DNA of 64,000 nt from Methanocorpusculum sp. (GCA_017408885.1 JAFQTT010000004.1:1-64000), one strand, 5' to 3'; counted from the stretch's first letter, positions 24,991 through 33,761 are shown. Program-made: numbers and translations. Notes: a model not told the origin generated them from the letters alone.

Positions 24991-26643
24991 TTATGAAAAG
25001 TCAATGAGCTCCAAAAGCTTTGCCGCACCCGGTACAGCCTTTTCGAACTCTTCAGCATTTCTAAACGGCATCTTTGAAAGAAGCTTTGAGGCAGACTTTG
25101 CAGAAACTCCAGGAAGCCACTTCAAAGCCGCAGGCGGCAGATGGTTTACAGGAATCGGGTATGGAAGAGCTGTCAGAGACCTTGCCCCGTATGAGACAGC
25201 CGCACATGATACAACACTTCCAACCGGTAATTTCTGCGGGATTCCAATTAACACCGGATAAGTTCCCATCTGGCGTCCGAAAGAAACCTGTCCAGATACC
25301 TCGATTAAGACATCACTGAATACTGTTCCAACAGGAAAAACCCTCTCAAGCATCGGGACATCAAAGTTTGCTCTGACATCATCTTTGAACGCATGGAACT
25401 GCTTATCGAACTTTCCAATCGTATTGTTTTCGTATGCCCTTGTTCCTTCAAACGGCATAAGCTGTCTGATGTTTACTCTGCGGACAAGAAGACCTGCGTC
25501 AAAGATTCTCTTAAGAAATGCCTTGTTCTCCGCAAAAGTCTGCTCAGTCTCTCCGGCAAGTCCCGAGATGAAATTTAATCCCGGCAGAAGTTCCGGGATT
25601 CCGCATTTTCTAACCGCTCCGACCTCATTTACAATCTCAACAGCTCTAAAGATATCATCAGCTGAACCTTTCAGATTGTTTGCCTCAACTACTGCCTGGT
25701 CTGCCGACTCGATTCCAAATGCCGCGATATCACCTGCTGTATGTCCGGCAACAATCTCAGCTAAAGCATCGCGTGCTGCATCCTCGTGTCTTGCAATCGT
25801 TCCCGGATTTACGTTGTCGATATGAAGCGTTTTAAGATTTGGGGCTTTCTCTCTTATTCCCGAAAAGAGACATCGGATTTTATCCGCGTCCGGCTTTGGA
25901 AACTCTCCGCCTGAAACACCGTATGCGAGAAGATCCGGCTGTCTTCCTAAACGAAAATGCCTTGCTCCCGCTTCATAAAGGGCGGCTGTTTCAGCGAAGA
26001 TACCTGATGCCTCACGCTGTCTCGGCATTCCATAGAAAGGCTCGGTACAAAAAGAACATCCTCCTGTAACACAGCGGGAACATCCGCGGGCTGTCTCGAG
26101 TTCGAGCATCACGAAAGGATACATCGGATGCTGACGGATAATATCAGCACCAAGAGCTGACCAGCGGTCGAAGTCTGCATAGTTCAAAATCCCTTCCGGC
26201 TCTCCTCCCGAAAGATATGAATCAAGAGCTGCCGCCGGATCGCCGGAAAGCATTCCGGTCCAGCCTGACACAGCCTGTTTCTTTGCGGCCTCTCCTCCTT
26301 CTGGTGAGTATCCGAATGCGATAGGTCCTCCAAGGAAGGATGTTGTCTTCTTGGAAAAAGTAAATCCAAGCTGCTGAAGTTCTAAAAGAGTTGCCGGAGT
26401 CCCTGCCAGATATTTGCCCGGGACGGTAACCCCGGCAATCATCACAACAAGCTTTGCATCCCGAAGAGAGGCAGTCTTCATCGGGTCTTTTCTAAGCTGG
26501 TCGATTGTAAAGTACTCAGGAGAATGCCCGTGCTCTTTTAGAACTCCGGCAACGGTTCTAATGTATGGGGAAATATATGGGGGAACACCTAAACAGGCCG
26601 GCTCATCCACATATCCGTCTATTATGACCGTCTCAGATATCAT
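24991..26643 (-). CDS. Radical SAM protein with C-terminal helix-hairpin-helix
   Basis: 550 residues. The cysteine cluster is GCSRCVTGGCSFCTEP, a spacing unlike the common CX3CX2C. GIESADQAVVEANNL, SGLAGETEQTF and VRRVNIRQLMPFEGTRAYEN resemble the MiaB/YgiQ-type barrel. The C-terminal ALKWLPGVSAKSASKLLSKM looks like a helix-hairpin-helix, suggesting nucleic-acid binding. The N-terminal 150 residues could be a degenerate cobalamin-binding-type domain. Start at 26643 (MISETVIIDGYVDEP) is chosen because it overlaps mptE by 11 bases, the same overlap used at the next gene junction. Substrate unknown. Confidence 0.78.
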   Translation of the reverse strand: MISETVIIDGYVDEPACLGVPPYISPYIRTVAGVLKEHGHSPEYFTIDQLRKDPMKTASLRDAKLVVMIAGVTVPGKYLAGTPATLLELQQLGFTFSKKTTSFLGGPIAFGYSPEGGEAAKKQAVSGWTGMLSGDPAAALDSYLSGGEPEGILNYADFDRWSALGADIIRQHPMYPFVMLELETARGCSRCVTGGCSFCTEPFYGMPRQREASGIFAETAALYEAGARHFRLGRQPDLLAYGVSGGEFPKPDADKIRCLFSGIREKAPNLKTLHIDNVNPGTIARHEDAARDALAEIVAGHTAGDIAAFGIESADQAVVEANNLKGSADDIFRAVEIVNEVGAVRKCGIPELLPGLNFISGLAGETEQTFAENKAFLKRIFDAGLLVRRVNIRQLMPFEGTRAYENNTIGKFDKQFHAFKDDVRANFDVPMLERVFPVGTVFSDVLIEVSGQVSFGRQMGTYPVLIGIPQKLPVGSVVSCAAVSYGARSLTALPYPIPVNHLPPAALKWLPGVSAKSASKLLSKMPFRNAEEFEKAVPGAAKLLELIDFS

Positions 26644-27262
26644 GGCCCAAGAGATGGAGGAGTTTTCTTGCAATCATGAGCTTTCCATGCTTTACAGGGT
26701 CAACTGATTTGTCGTCTAAGTCGAAACCAATCAGGGAAACCGAGTTTGCTCCAAGCTCATATGCGGCAAAAACACCGCGGTCTCCGTCTGAGATTCCGCC
26801 AAAGTTATAGACATTTTCAAGCGGAGTACTCTGAGTTGTTCCGACAACTGGTCCTTTCATCTTCGGGACCCATGATTTTACAAGAGGCATGTTGTCCCCG
26901 TGTGCATGGACCGCAAGAATTGTCCCTGCCTCGTTCATCTCCAAAACATCGTCATCCAGGCCGTCAAGGTCTGTGAAAACAATATCCGGGATAACTCCGC
27001 CCTTTTTCATAACGCGGGCTGCGGCATCTGCGGCGATTACAACTTTTCCATCAAAGTCAGTATCTCTTATATCATCTAAAAGAGACGGGGCATTTCCCGC
27101 GACAATAACATCCGACCCTGAAATGGTGTCAGTTAAAAGAGATATGTCATTTCGCGGAAGAATTGAGGATAAGAGGCGGGCTGCCTCTTCGTCATCCTCA
27201 CGGGAGAAGCCGAAGTAATCCAGAATTCTTACGTAGTACTCGTCCCAGACTTCAGGCTTCAT
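26633..27262 (-). CDS. mptE: 6-hydroxymethyl-7,8-dihydropterin diphosphokinase, MptE type
   Basis: 209 residues. Archaeal DUF115-related enzyme that activates the pterin for tetrahydromethanopterin (or folate) synthesis, the one-carbon carrier that accepts the formyl group made by Fwd. Motifs: SDVIVAGNAPSLLDDI (nucleotide loop), VIAADAAARVMKKGGVIPDI, VFTDLDGLDDD, AVHAHGDNM and LIGFDLDDK. The start MKPEVWDEYY is chosen because it overlaps the upstream stop in ATGAAGCCTGA. It lies between the radical SAM and RCK-DHH genes in one operon. Confidence 0.88.
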   Translation of the reverse strand: MKPEVWDEYYVRILDYFGFSREDDEEAARLLSSILPRNDISLLTDTISGSDVIVAGNAPSLLDDIRDTDFDGKVVIAADAAARVMKKGGVIPDIVFTDLDGLDDDVLEMNEAGTILAVHAHGDNMPLVKSWVPKMKGPVVGTTQSTPLENVYNFGGISDGDRGVFAAYELGANSVSLIGFDLDDKSVDPVKHGKLMIARKLLHLLGHDI

Positions 27263-28745
27263 CGTCCTCGTCCTCGGCAATTCCGACAATCTTCATGAAG
27301 TTGGCAAGAATCGAGTCAATAACCATTGAAAGCAGTTCTTCTTTGTCGCGAACGAGACTGAATGCCTGAAGCGGGATGGACATGGCAGCCATAGTTGCGT
27401 GTCCTCCGGCAGATGCTCCCGGAATTCCTGCGAATGCTTCCTTTAACACGTCTCCGACATGAAGTCTGATGTCCTTGTTTCTGGCTGACAGAATAATTGC
27501 TGTGTCTGTGATTCCGTAAACGAGAGCTGTTGTTACTCCTTCAAGATTTAAGAGAAGGTCTGCTGCCTGCGGAATTGCATCGCGGTTTCTGACATATCCG
27601 ACATTCGAGAATAGATATCCCTGACGAATATCACGGTTCTGAATTGCGGCTCCAAGGACTTCGATTGTTTCCTGAGAGATGGACGGTGCCATTACGAGTT
27701 CTAAGAGCTGTCTGTCTGCGTACGGCAGAAGGAATGCTGCGTTGTGTAAGTCCTGCGGGCTTACGTTTCTCTGGAACTCGTGTGTGTCTGCTCTGATACC
27801 GTAGAAGAGGGCAGTTGCGAGTTTTGTGTCAAGCGGGAGGTATAACTCCTGAATGTACTGGGTTAAGATGGATGCGGTTGCCCCTGCTTCAGGTCTTATA
27901 TCCATGAAGTCCGGGACATTTTGTCTTTCAACGCCTTCTGTGCTGTGGTGGTCGATGATGATATTGATTTTTGTGTCAGCTGGAAGGTCGTTGTTCATTC
28001 CGGGAGCTACACAGTCAACGAGTGCTGTGTAGTCACACTCTGCAAGGAGTTCGGATGTGAGGTGTTCCATTTTAATCTCTAAGAGATTTACGAATGCACG
28101 GTTTTCCTGGTGTCCGATGTTTCCTTCGTAGAGAATGTGACATTTGAGTTTGCCCTTGGATGCTTCTTCAGCAATTGAACAGAGTGCAATTGCACTTGAA
28201 ATTGCATCCGGGTCAGGATTTTTGTGGGTGATGATTCCAAGTGTTCCGGACCATGATTCGAGAAGTGAATAAAGTCTCTGCGCGTTTCTTGACGCGATGA
28301 GGTTTACCATGTGGTTGACTGCGGATTTTGCAACAACAGTCTGAGGGTAGAGTACGACGTCAGCCCCCGCATCTGCCATCTGGTCTGATGAGAAGTGGTC
28401 CATGGAACGCGCGATGATATTCGAGGCCGGGAATCTTGCTCTGATATGCAGAACCGCTGCGAGGTTTGCATCTTTGTTGGAAGAGAGGATAAATGCTACT
28501 TCCGGTTCCGGCATTGTCTCGTAGAATGCCTCATCCGTCATGTCTCCACGCATTACCTGGTGACGGTGGTCGCGTAAATCGTCAAGACGTTTCTCGTCGT
28601 AATCGACAATTAAGACGTTTTCATCCGATTCGTGAAGTTCTTCCAATACTTTGTATCCGATACTTCCGCAACCGAGGATGATATATTTTATTTTCTTGTT
28701 CTTCTGAATAAGGGATAGGGGGGAAACCCCATCTGTTTCAGCCAT
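27252..28745 (-). CDS. RCK (TrkA-N)-DHH-DHHA1 phosphoesterase
   Basis: 497 residues. Residues 18-140 form a nucleotide-binding Rossmann/RCK domain (IILGCGSIGYKVLEEL, VDYDEKRLDDL). Residues 170-330 form a DHH phosphoesterase with all metal motifs (THKNPDPDAISSAIAL, DCVAPG, IDHHSTEG), and the DHHA1 domain ends in GGHATMAAMSIP. DHH-DHHA1 proteins include the c-di-AMP phosphodiesterase GdpP, and RCK domains can bind c-di-AMP, so cyclic-dinucleotide turnover tied to K+ control is an attractive inference. First gene of the operon with mptE (11-base overlap). Confidence 0.85.
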   Translation of the reverse strand: MAETDGVSPLSLIQKNKKIKYIILGCGSIGYKVLEELHESDENVLIVDYDEKRLDDLRDHRHQVMRGDMTDEAFYETMPEPEVAFILSSNKDANLAAVLHIRARFPASNIIARSMDHFSSDQMADAGADVVLYPQTVVAKSAVNHMVNLIASRNAQRLYSLLESWSGTLGIITHKNPDPDAISSAIALCSIAEEASKGKLKCHILYEGNIGHQENRAFVNLLEIKMEHLTSELLAECDYTALVDCVAPGMNNDLPADTKINIIIDHHSTEGVERQNVPDFMDIRPEAGATASILTQYIQELYLPLDTKLATALFYGIRADTHEFQRNVSPQDLHNAAFLLPYADRQLLELVMAPSISQETIEVLGAAIQNRDIRQGYLFSNVGYVRNRDAIPQAADLLLNLEGVTTALVYGITDTAIILSARNKDIRLHVGDVLKEAFAGIPGASAGGHATMAAMSIPLQAFSLVRDKEELLSMVIDSILANFMKIVGIAEDEDDEA

Positions 28746-28817
28746 ACCATATCTGTTTGTATCTTAAGATAATAAATCTGCACGTGATGATGGTTTTGTC
28801 TGTTTGAAAAAGAAATC

Positions 28818-28876
28818 TATAAATACGTATAAGTTTAATTTATTTAGGTCAAGCTACAAAGAAGCTTGAGTGTACC
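28818..28876 (+). promoter_or_regulatory. tRNA-Lys promoter and leader hairpin, copy 1
   Basis: TATAAATA begins 59 bases before the tRNA. A perfect 6-bp hairpin CAAGCT-ACAAAGA-AGCTTG occupies 28850-28868. The second tRNA copy has the same TATAAATA at the same distance and the same stem with one loop change. Confidence 0.55.
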
Positions 28877-28950
28877 GGGCCCGTGGCTTAGTCAGGCATA
28901 GCGTCGGACTCTTAATCCGAATGTCAGGGGTTCAAATCCCTTCGGGCCCG
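28877..28950 (+). tRNA. tRNA-Lys(CTT), copy 1
   Basis: 74 nt cloverleaf. Acceptor GGGCCCG pairs with CGGGCCC, anticodon arm TCGGA-CTCTTAA-TCCGA gives CTT, T arm AGGGG-TTCAAAT-CCCTT, discriminator G, no encoded CCA and no intron. Reads Lys AAG codons. Confidence 0.97.
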
Positions 28951-29021
28951 CTTGTTTTTCTGTGTTTTTGTAAGTCAGCTGTTCAGTATTTCTCTTTGTT
29001 CTCCGGATTGAATGCGCATTG

Positions 29022-29080
29022 TATAAATAGTTCAACAGCTAATCTATTTAGGTCAAGCTACAATGAAGCTTGAGTGTATC
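29022..29080 (+). promoter_or_regulatory. tRNA-Lys promoter and leader hairpin, copy 2
   Basis: TATAAATA at 29022-29029, again 59 bases before the tRNA, and hairpin CAAGCT-ACAATGA-AGCTTG at 29054-29072. The only change in the hairpin is in the loop. Confidence 0.55.
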
Positions 29081-29154
29081 GGGCCCGTGGCTTAGTCAGG
29101 CATAGCGTCGGACTCTTAATCCGAATGTCAGGGGTTCAAATCCCTTCGGGCCCG
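29081..29154 (+). tRNA. tRNA-Lys(CTT), copy 2
   Basis: Identical to the copy at 28877. With 41 bases of leader, the 115-bp unit repeats at an offset of 204 bases with only three differences, all in the leader. The sequence between TATA box and leader differs, so each copy has its own promoter. Confidence 0.97.
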
Positions 29155-29268
29155 CTTGTTTTGTACTATTTTGCAGACTTTCTGATACGGTAGCTGTTTT
29201 TGTTTTTCACCGTCAAACACTACATCTTATATTCTCTAAGATTCTATTATCCTATAAGCAGATTGGGC

Positions 29269-29817
29269 ATGAAACGCGTCATCAACTATACCTTAAACCA
29301 GAACAAAGGCATCGTTATTCGGATAGATGATACTGCCGTTGAAAAGGTTATGGTCTGGGCTCTTGGAGACGGCGAAGAGAAAGATGTTCGCGAAACTATT
29401 GCATACTGGTGTGATACAATCACTGCAGCAGGTGGAAAAAATGCCGCATATCACAAAAACGGAGAGGAGTTCTTTGATATCTATACTCATCTTCAAAGAG
29501 GCGGAGAACTTCTTTTCCATGATGCTGTATCAGATGCTACATATACATTAACCCGCGATGTTCTGGTTGAGGGAATTAAGCTTGCTCTCTATGAGTATTA
29601 CTACCGTCTCTATAAGGAAAATATTGCAGCTCTTATTTCGATGGAGCTTTTAAAATACACTGACGGTGTCTATGAGCTTGATTTCCCAAGAGAGAACTGG
29701 AATATGTTTGGTGACTATGCTGTACAGTTCGCGCTTTTCAAGGATGTTTACTATACTCACCACAGCGTAAGAAATCTTGGAAACATCAGAATACATATCC
29801 CAAGATTCAAGCCTTAA
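29269..29817 (+). CDS. Uncharacterised soluble protein
   Basis: 182 residues from MKRVINYTLNQNKG. No signal peptide or membrane helix, mixed alpha/beta, with an aromatic run LALYEYYYRLYKENIAAL and a basic end (RIHIPRFKP). The ATG at 29269 is preferred over the upstream alternative at 29200, whose extra residues (Phe/Tyr-rich, 23 codons) fall in promoter-like A/T sequence. I recognise no family. It is flanked by tRNA-Lys and the ABC transporter and has no operon partner. Confidence 0.5.
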   Translation: MKRVINYTLNQNKGIVIRIDDTAVEKVMVWALGDGEEKDVRETIAYWCDTITAAGGKNAAYHKNGEEFFDIYTHLQRGGELLFHDAVSDATYTLTRDVLVEGIKLALYEYYYRLYKENIAALISMELLKYTDGVYELDFPRENWNMFGDYAVQFALFKDVYYTHHSVRNLGNIRIHIPRFKP

Positions 29818-29938
29818 TTTTTTGCTGATTTAAACCGCTGTCTTTATCTTATTTGAAAACCAAAATCCCTGTTAACGAAGGTTTTCTTTAAATGATTTTA
29901 TTGTTGGGAATTCCTTCTTTGATTGAGGTGTATTTTAC

Positions 29939-30814
29939 ATGAAGAAATCAGTATTTGCAGTACTTGCAGTATTCCTCCTTGCCGTTCTCTTTGTCGGCGG
30001 AGTTTCCGCAGAGAAGGTCATCACTGGTGTAGATGATCTTGCAGGGGCAAAGATTGGTGTTCAGCTTGGAACTACCGGGGACACCTATGCCACCACCTTC
30101 GAAGGTGACGAGGCAGGAACCACCATCATCCGCTACCCGAAGGGAGCAGATGCAGTTCAGGCATTAAAGACCAACAAGATTGACTGTGTCATTATCGACA
30201 ACCACCCAGCAGAGAGTTTCGTTTCCAAGAACCCTGATTTAATGATTCTTGACAACGTACTTGTCGATGAACTTGGTGTTGAAGAGTATGCAATCTGTGT
30301 AAAGAAAGACAGTCCGTTAACCGCAGAGATTAACGCAGCACTCGCAAAACTTGAAGCAGACGGAACTCTCGACCAGATTATGCTCAACTACATTGGTGAC
30401 GATGCAGGAACTATGCCGTACGTTAAGAAGGATGTAGAACGCCCGAATGGTGTTCTTGTCATGGCAACCAACGCAGAATTCCCGCCATACGAATCCTATG
30501 AAGGAGACAAGATTGTTGGAATCGATGTTGATATTGCACAGGCAATCTGTGATGAACTTGGATACGAGTTAAAGATTACTGACATGGCATTCGATGCAGT
30601 CATCGTCGCAGTCCAGACTGGAAAGGCAGATGTTGGTATTGCAGGTCTCTCTGTAACTGAGGACAGATTAAAGAATGCAGATTTCTCTGACCCGTACACA
30701 ACTGCAAAGCAGGTTATCATCGTCAAGAACCCTGAGGCAGCCGCATCCCCGGCACCGATTCTCGGACTTCTTGCAGGTCTTGGAGTGGCAGCACTTGCCC
30801 TCAGAAGACTCTAA
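29939..30814 (+). CDS. Polar amino-acid-type substrate-binding protein, apparently circularly permuted, with C-terminal anchor
   Basis: 291 residues. Signal peptide 1-24. Residues 31-154 (VDDLAGAKIGVQLGTTGDTY to LDQIMLNYIGD) correspond to the second half of family-3 binding proteins. Residues 171-264 (GVLVMATNAEFPPYESYEGD to DPYTTAKQVIIVKN) correspond to the first half, the reverse of the normal order. The signature after the first strand (FPPYE, VGIDVDIA) and the late signature (GKADVGIAGLSVTEDR) are intact. It ends SPAPILGLLAGLGVAALALR plus RL: a hydrophobic segment and Arg pair resembling archaeal C-terminal sorting tails. The permease and ATPase follow. Ligand probably a polar amino acid. 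Confidence 0.85.
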   Translation: MKKSVFAVLAVFLLAVLFVGGVSAEKVITGVDDLAGAKIGVQLGTTGDTYATTFEGDEAGTTIIRYPKGADAVQALKTNKIDCVIIDNHPAESFVSKNPDLMILDNVLVDELGVEEYAICVKKDSPLTAEINAALAKLEADGTLDQIMLNYIGDDAGTMPYVKKDVERPNGVLVMATNAEFPPYESYEGDKIVGIDVDIAQAICDELGYELKITDMAFDAVIVAVQTGKADVGIAGLSVTEDRLKNADFSDPYTTAKQVIIVKNPEAAASPAPILGLLAGLGVAALALRRL

Positions 30815-30879
30815 TTTTTTTCTTTTCTTAAACTTACGAGTAACAATTATTATTGTCTAATAGAACCAACAGTTACAGA

Positions 30880-31665
30880 ATGGTTCTTGAATTTTCAAAG
30901 AAATCCGTGCTTAGGTCATTCATTCTGGTCCTTGCCGCATTTCTTTTAATATCCATCATCGTTTCACCCGCAGCAGCAGCGGATGGGGGTTTTATCGATA
31001 AGATTTATGATACTCTAATCGAAGATGACCGGTATCAATATCTTTTAACCGGTCTGCAGAATACTCTGATTATCACATTCTTCTCGCTGATTCTTGGATT
31101 GGTGCTTGGTTCGTTAATCGCTGTTGTTCGAACAGTCCACGACATGAAAGGAAAGCTGAAACTATTAAACCTCATCGCACGCGGTTACTTAACCGTTATT
31201 CGCGGAACTCCTGTATTAATTCAGCTTCTTATCATCTACTTTGTGATATTCGCGTCTGTGGATGTGGCTTTGGTGCCGGTGGCAATTGTTGCATTCGGAC
31301 TGAACTCTGCTGCATACATTGCAGAAATCATCAGGGCTGGAATCAACTCTGTTCCAAAGGGACAGTTCGAGGCAGGTTCAAGTTTAGGTCTGCCGTTTGC
31401 AATTACGATGATTACCATCATTATCCCGCAGGCAATCAAGAATATCTTACCGGCACTCTGTAATGAAGGAATTGTACTCTTAAAGGAAACGTCTATCTCC
31501 GGTTACATCGGTCTTGTTGATTTAACCAAGGGAGGAGATATCATCCGCAGTCAGACATTCGAAGCATTCATTCCATACATTCTTGTTGCGTTAATCTATC
31601 TGACTGTTGTTGTCATTCTGACGTACTTTGTCAAGAAACTGGAGGTAAAGTTAAATGCCAGCTAA
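30880..31665 (+). CDS. Amino-acid ABC transporter permease
   Basis: About 261 residues from the ATG at 30880; a TTG at 30853 in frame would add nine residues. Hydrophobic N-terminal helix, then a segment like a fused loop ([20 protein letters not shown]) and the HisM/GlnP-type core: [36 protein letters not shown], and the EAA loop [20 protein letters not shown]. Five to six membrane spans. It would act as a homodimer with the ATPase encoded next, overlapping it by 11 bases. No clear ribosome site at either start, so the start is uncertain. Confidence 0.9.
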   Translation: MVLEFSKKSVLRSFILVLAAFLLISIIVSPAAAADGGFIDKIYDTLIEDDRYQYLLTGLQNTLIITFFSLILGLVLGSLIAVVRTVHDMKGKLKLLNLIARGYLTVIRGTPVLIQLLIIYFVIFASVDVALVPVAIVAFGLNSAAYIAEIIRAGINSVPKGQFEAGSSLGLPFAITMITIIIPQAIKNILPALCNEGIVLLKETSISGYIGLVDLTKGGDIIRSQTFEAFIPYILVALIYLTVVVILTYFVKKLEVKLNAS

Positions 31666-32398
31666 CGGAAAAGTCTTAATCGAAGTAAAAGGTCTTCGCA
31701 AAGCCTTTGGGGACAACGAAGTCTTAAAAGGAATTGATACAACCGTCTGCGAAGGAGAAGTTATCGCAATTGTCGGACCATCCGGATGCGGAAAATCCAC
31801 CTTCCTTCGCTCATTAAATCTCCTTGAAGTCCCGACAGGCGGTCAGATTCTCTTCGAAGGTGTTGACATCACTGACAAATCCGTCAACATCAACAAAATG
31901 CGGGAAAAGATTGGCATGGTATTCCAGCAGTTCAACCTCTTCCCGAACATGACCGTCAAAGAAAACATCATGCTCGCACCAGTCCGCTTAAAGATTATGA
32001 GCAAGGAAGAAGCATCCAAAAAAGCTGACGAGCTCTTAAAGAGAATCGGACTTTTAGACAAAGCAGATGCAAGACCGCAGCAGCTTTCCGGAGGTCAGCA
32101 GCAGAGAATCGCCATCATCCGTTCTCTTGCCATGAACCCTGACGTCATGCTTTTCGATGAACCAACCTCTGCCCTCGACCCTGAAATGGTCGGCGAAGTA
32201 TTAAGCCTCATGAAAGACCTCGCAGAATCCGGCATGACCATGATGATTGTAACCCATGAAATGGGATTCGCACGCGAAGTAGCAGACCGTGTATTCTTCA
32301 TCAATGACGGTGTAATTCAGGAAGAAAACACCCCGCAGGAGTTCTTCGCAAACCCGAAGAATCCGAGATTAAAAGAGTTCTTATCAAAAGTACTCTGA
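31655..32398 (+). CDS. Amino-acid ABC transporter ATP-binding protein
   Basis: 247 residues, the normal GlnQ/HisP length. Walker [11 protein letters not shown]-loop [13 protein letters not shown], signature LSGGQQQR, Walker [14 protein letters not shown] and switch His in [14 protein letters not shown] are all present. Powers uptake by the permease whose gene it overlaps by 11 bases. A hairpin terminator follows at 32432. Confidence 0.95.
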   Translation: MPANGKVLIEVKGLRKAFGDNEVLKGIDTTVCEGEVIAIVGPSGCGKSTFLRSLNLLEVPTGGQILFEGVDITDKSVNINKMREKIGMVFQQFNLFPNMTVKENIMLAPVRLKIMSKEEASKKADELLKRIGLLDKADARPQQLSGGQQQRIAIIRSLAMNPDVMLFDEPTSALDPEMVGEVLSLMKDLAESGMTMMIVTHEMGFAREVADRVFFINDGVIQEENTPQEFFANPKNPRLKEFLSKVL

Positions 32399-32431
32399 CT
32401 TTTTCTTTTTTGAACAGCTTTCATCTGATTT

Positions 32432-32456
32432 TTGCAGGAAAAAAATGCTCCTGCAA
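32432..32456 (+). terminator. Hairpin after the ABC transporter operon
   Basis: TTGCAGGA and TCCTGCAA are a perfect 8-bp inverted repeat separated by nine A-rich bases; T-rich stretches lie just upstream (32399-32411). Likely 3' end of the transporter transcript. Confidence 0.5.
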
Positions 32457-32544
32457 TGACTGTAAATTACTTCAATCCTCTTACTGACTATATGCAGTTA
32501 GCAAGGGTTATCTATTCTGAAAATCCATTAATAGATACAGACCT

Positions 32545-33753
32545 ATGGACCGTGACTATCAACCAATCAACCTCAAAGATGTCTTAATCGAAATGAAAGA
32601 CATCTCCGAACTTGCGGTTGATCTGGCTTACTCGGCCGTGCTTTTTGAAAGCAGTGCCATCGCTGACGAAGTAATCGAACTCGAAGAACAGATGAACGAT
32701 CTGGTGTATCAGGCAAGAATCACCAGCATGATGAGTGTCAGGAGAATCGAAGAGACCGAACCAATGAGCGGCCTCTTACAGCTCGCAGAAGCCTCACAGC
32801 GAATCTCAAACCACGCAGCAGACATCGGCAAAAACATCATGCGCCATGTCTCATTCCCTGCAAACTTACGCCGTGCCCTTCCTGACGCAGAAGAAGCAAC
32901 CCACCGGACTGTTGTCATGCCTGAAAGCCAGCTTGACGGAGCACGCTTAGGCGACATCAAACTCCAGTCTGCAACCGGAATCCGCATTATCCTGATTCGC
33001 CGCATGCAGCAGAGAATCTACGACCCTGACAAACATGCCGTTCTTCGTGCAGGCGATGTGTTAATCGGCAGAGGTCCTGACTACGGATTCCCTGAACTTT
33101 GCAGACTTGCAGGTCAGCCGGAACCAAACGACGATGAAATCACTGTAGAGTCTATCAGTGATCTCGATCGTGCAGCACAGCTCATGATTGAGATGAAAAA
33201 CATCAGCGAACTTGCTGTAGGCCTCGCCTACTCAGCTCTCCTTCACGAAAACTTAGACCTCGCAAATGAAGTCGTAGCCTTAGAAGAAGAGCTTGACGAA
33301 ATGCGTCTTCAGCTTGACCTCTGGACACTTCAGGCCGCCAAAAAGACCGAAGATGTCGCAAGCCTTCGCGGAATGTTTTACATGTCCTCCTTTGCCGAGT
33401 CCATCTCGGACGCTGCATGTTCCATTGCCGATGTAGTCATCCGCGAAATCGACGTTCCGCCAATCATCAAACGTATCGTTAGAGAATCCGACGAAGTCAT
33501 CTCCTGGGTCACGGTCGCCAAAGGCTCTGCCTTAGACGGAAAAGCACTTGCCGAAAGCAAAGTCGGTTCGGTTACCGGAATGGTCATCATCGCAATCAAA
33601 CACGATAACCGCTGGATTTACCGTCCAAGCAGAAATGTCGTACTCCATGCTGGAGACCTTCTTGTCTCCCGCGGCAGACGTGACGGAGAAGAAAAACTGT
33701 ACGGCTTATGCGGTGCAGACATAGAAGAACTGGAAGAGTTCGAAGAGGAATAA
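32545..33753 (+). CDS. Duplicated PhoU/TrkA-C protein, potassium-transport regulator-like
   Basis: 402 residues built of two similar halves. Each has a PhoU-like helical part (LIEMKDISELAVDLAYSAVL and MIEMKNISELAVGLAYSALL, residues about 10-110 and 214-310) followed by an RCK_C/TrkA-C beta domain (LKSA/LDGARLGDIKLQSATGIRIIL and LDGKALAESKVGSVTGMVI). Each half ends with HAVLRAGDVLIGRG or NVVLHAGDLLVSRG. No transmembrane helix. RCK_C domains bind ions or cyclic dinucleotides on K+ channels and transporters, so this is a probable cytoplasmic regulator. No channel gene is adjacent. The acidic tail is EELEEFEEE. Confidence 0.8.
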   Translation: MDRDYQPINLKDVLIEMKDISELAVDLAYSAVLFESSAIADEVIELEEQMNDLVYQARITSMMSVRRIEETEPMSGLLQLAEASQRISNHAADIGKNIMRHVSFPANLRRALPDAEEATHRTVVMPESQLDGARLGDIKLQSATGIRIILIRRMQQRIYDPDKHAVLRAGDVLIGRGPDYGFPELCRLAGQPEPNDDEITVESISDLDRAAQLMIEMKNISELAVGLAYSALLHENLDLANEVVALEEELDEMRLQLDLWTLQAAKKTEDVASLRGMFYMSSFAESISDAACSIADVVIREIDVPPIIKRIVRESDEVISWVTVAKGSALDGKALAESKVGSVTGMVIIAIKHDNRWIYRPSRNVVLHAGDLLVSRGRRDGEEKLYGLCGADIEELEEFEEE

Positions 33754-33761
33754 ACATAAAC

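Noticed and set aside
24818-25261. 147-codon plus-strand frame
   Set aside because: It runs antisense into the radical SAM gene, and its first part covers repeat-rich non-coding sequence.
28870-29073. 67-codon frame over the tRNA-Lys region
   Set aside because: It overlaps the first tRNA gene and the leader of the second.
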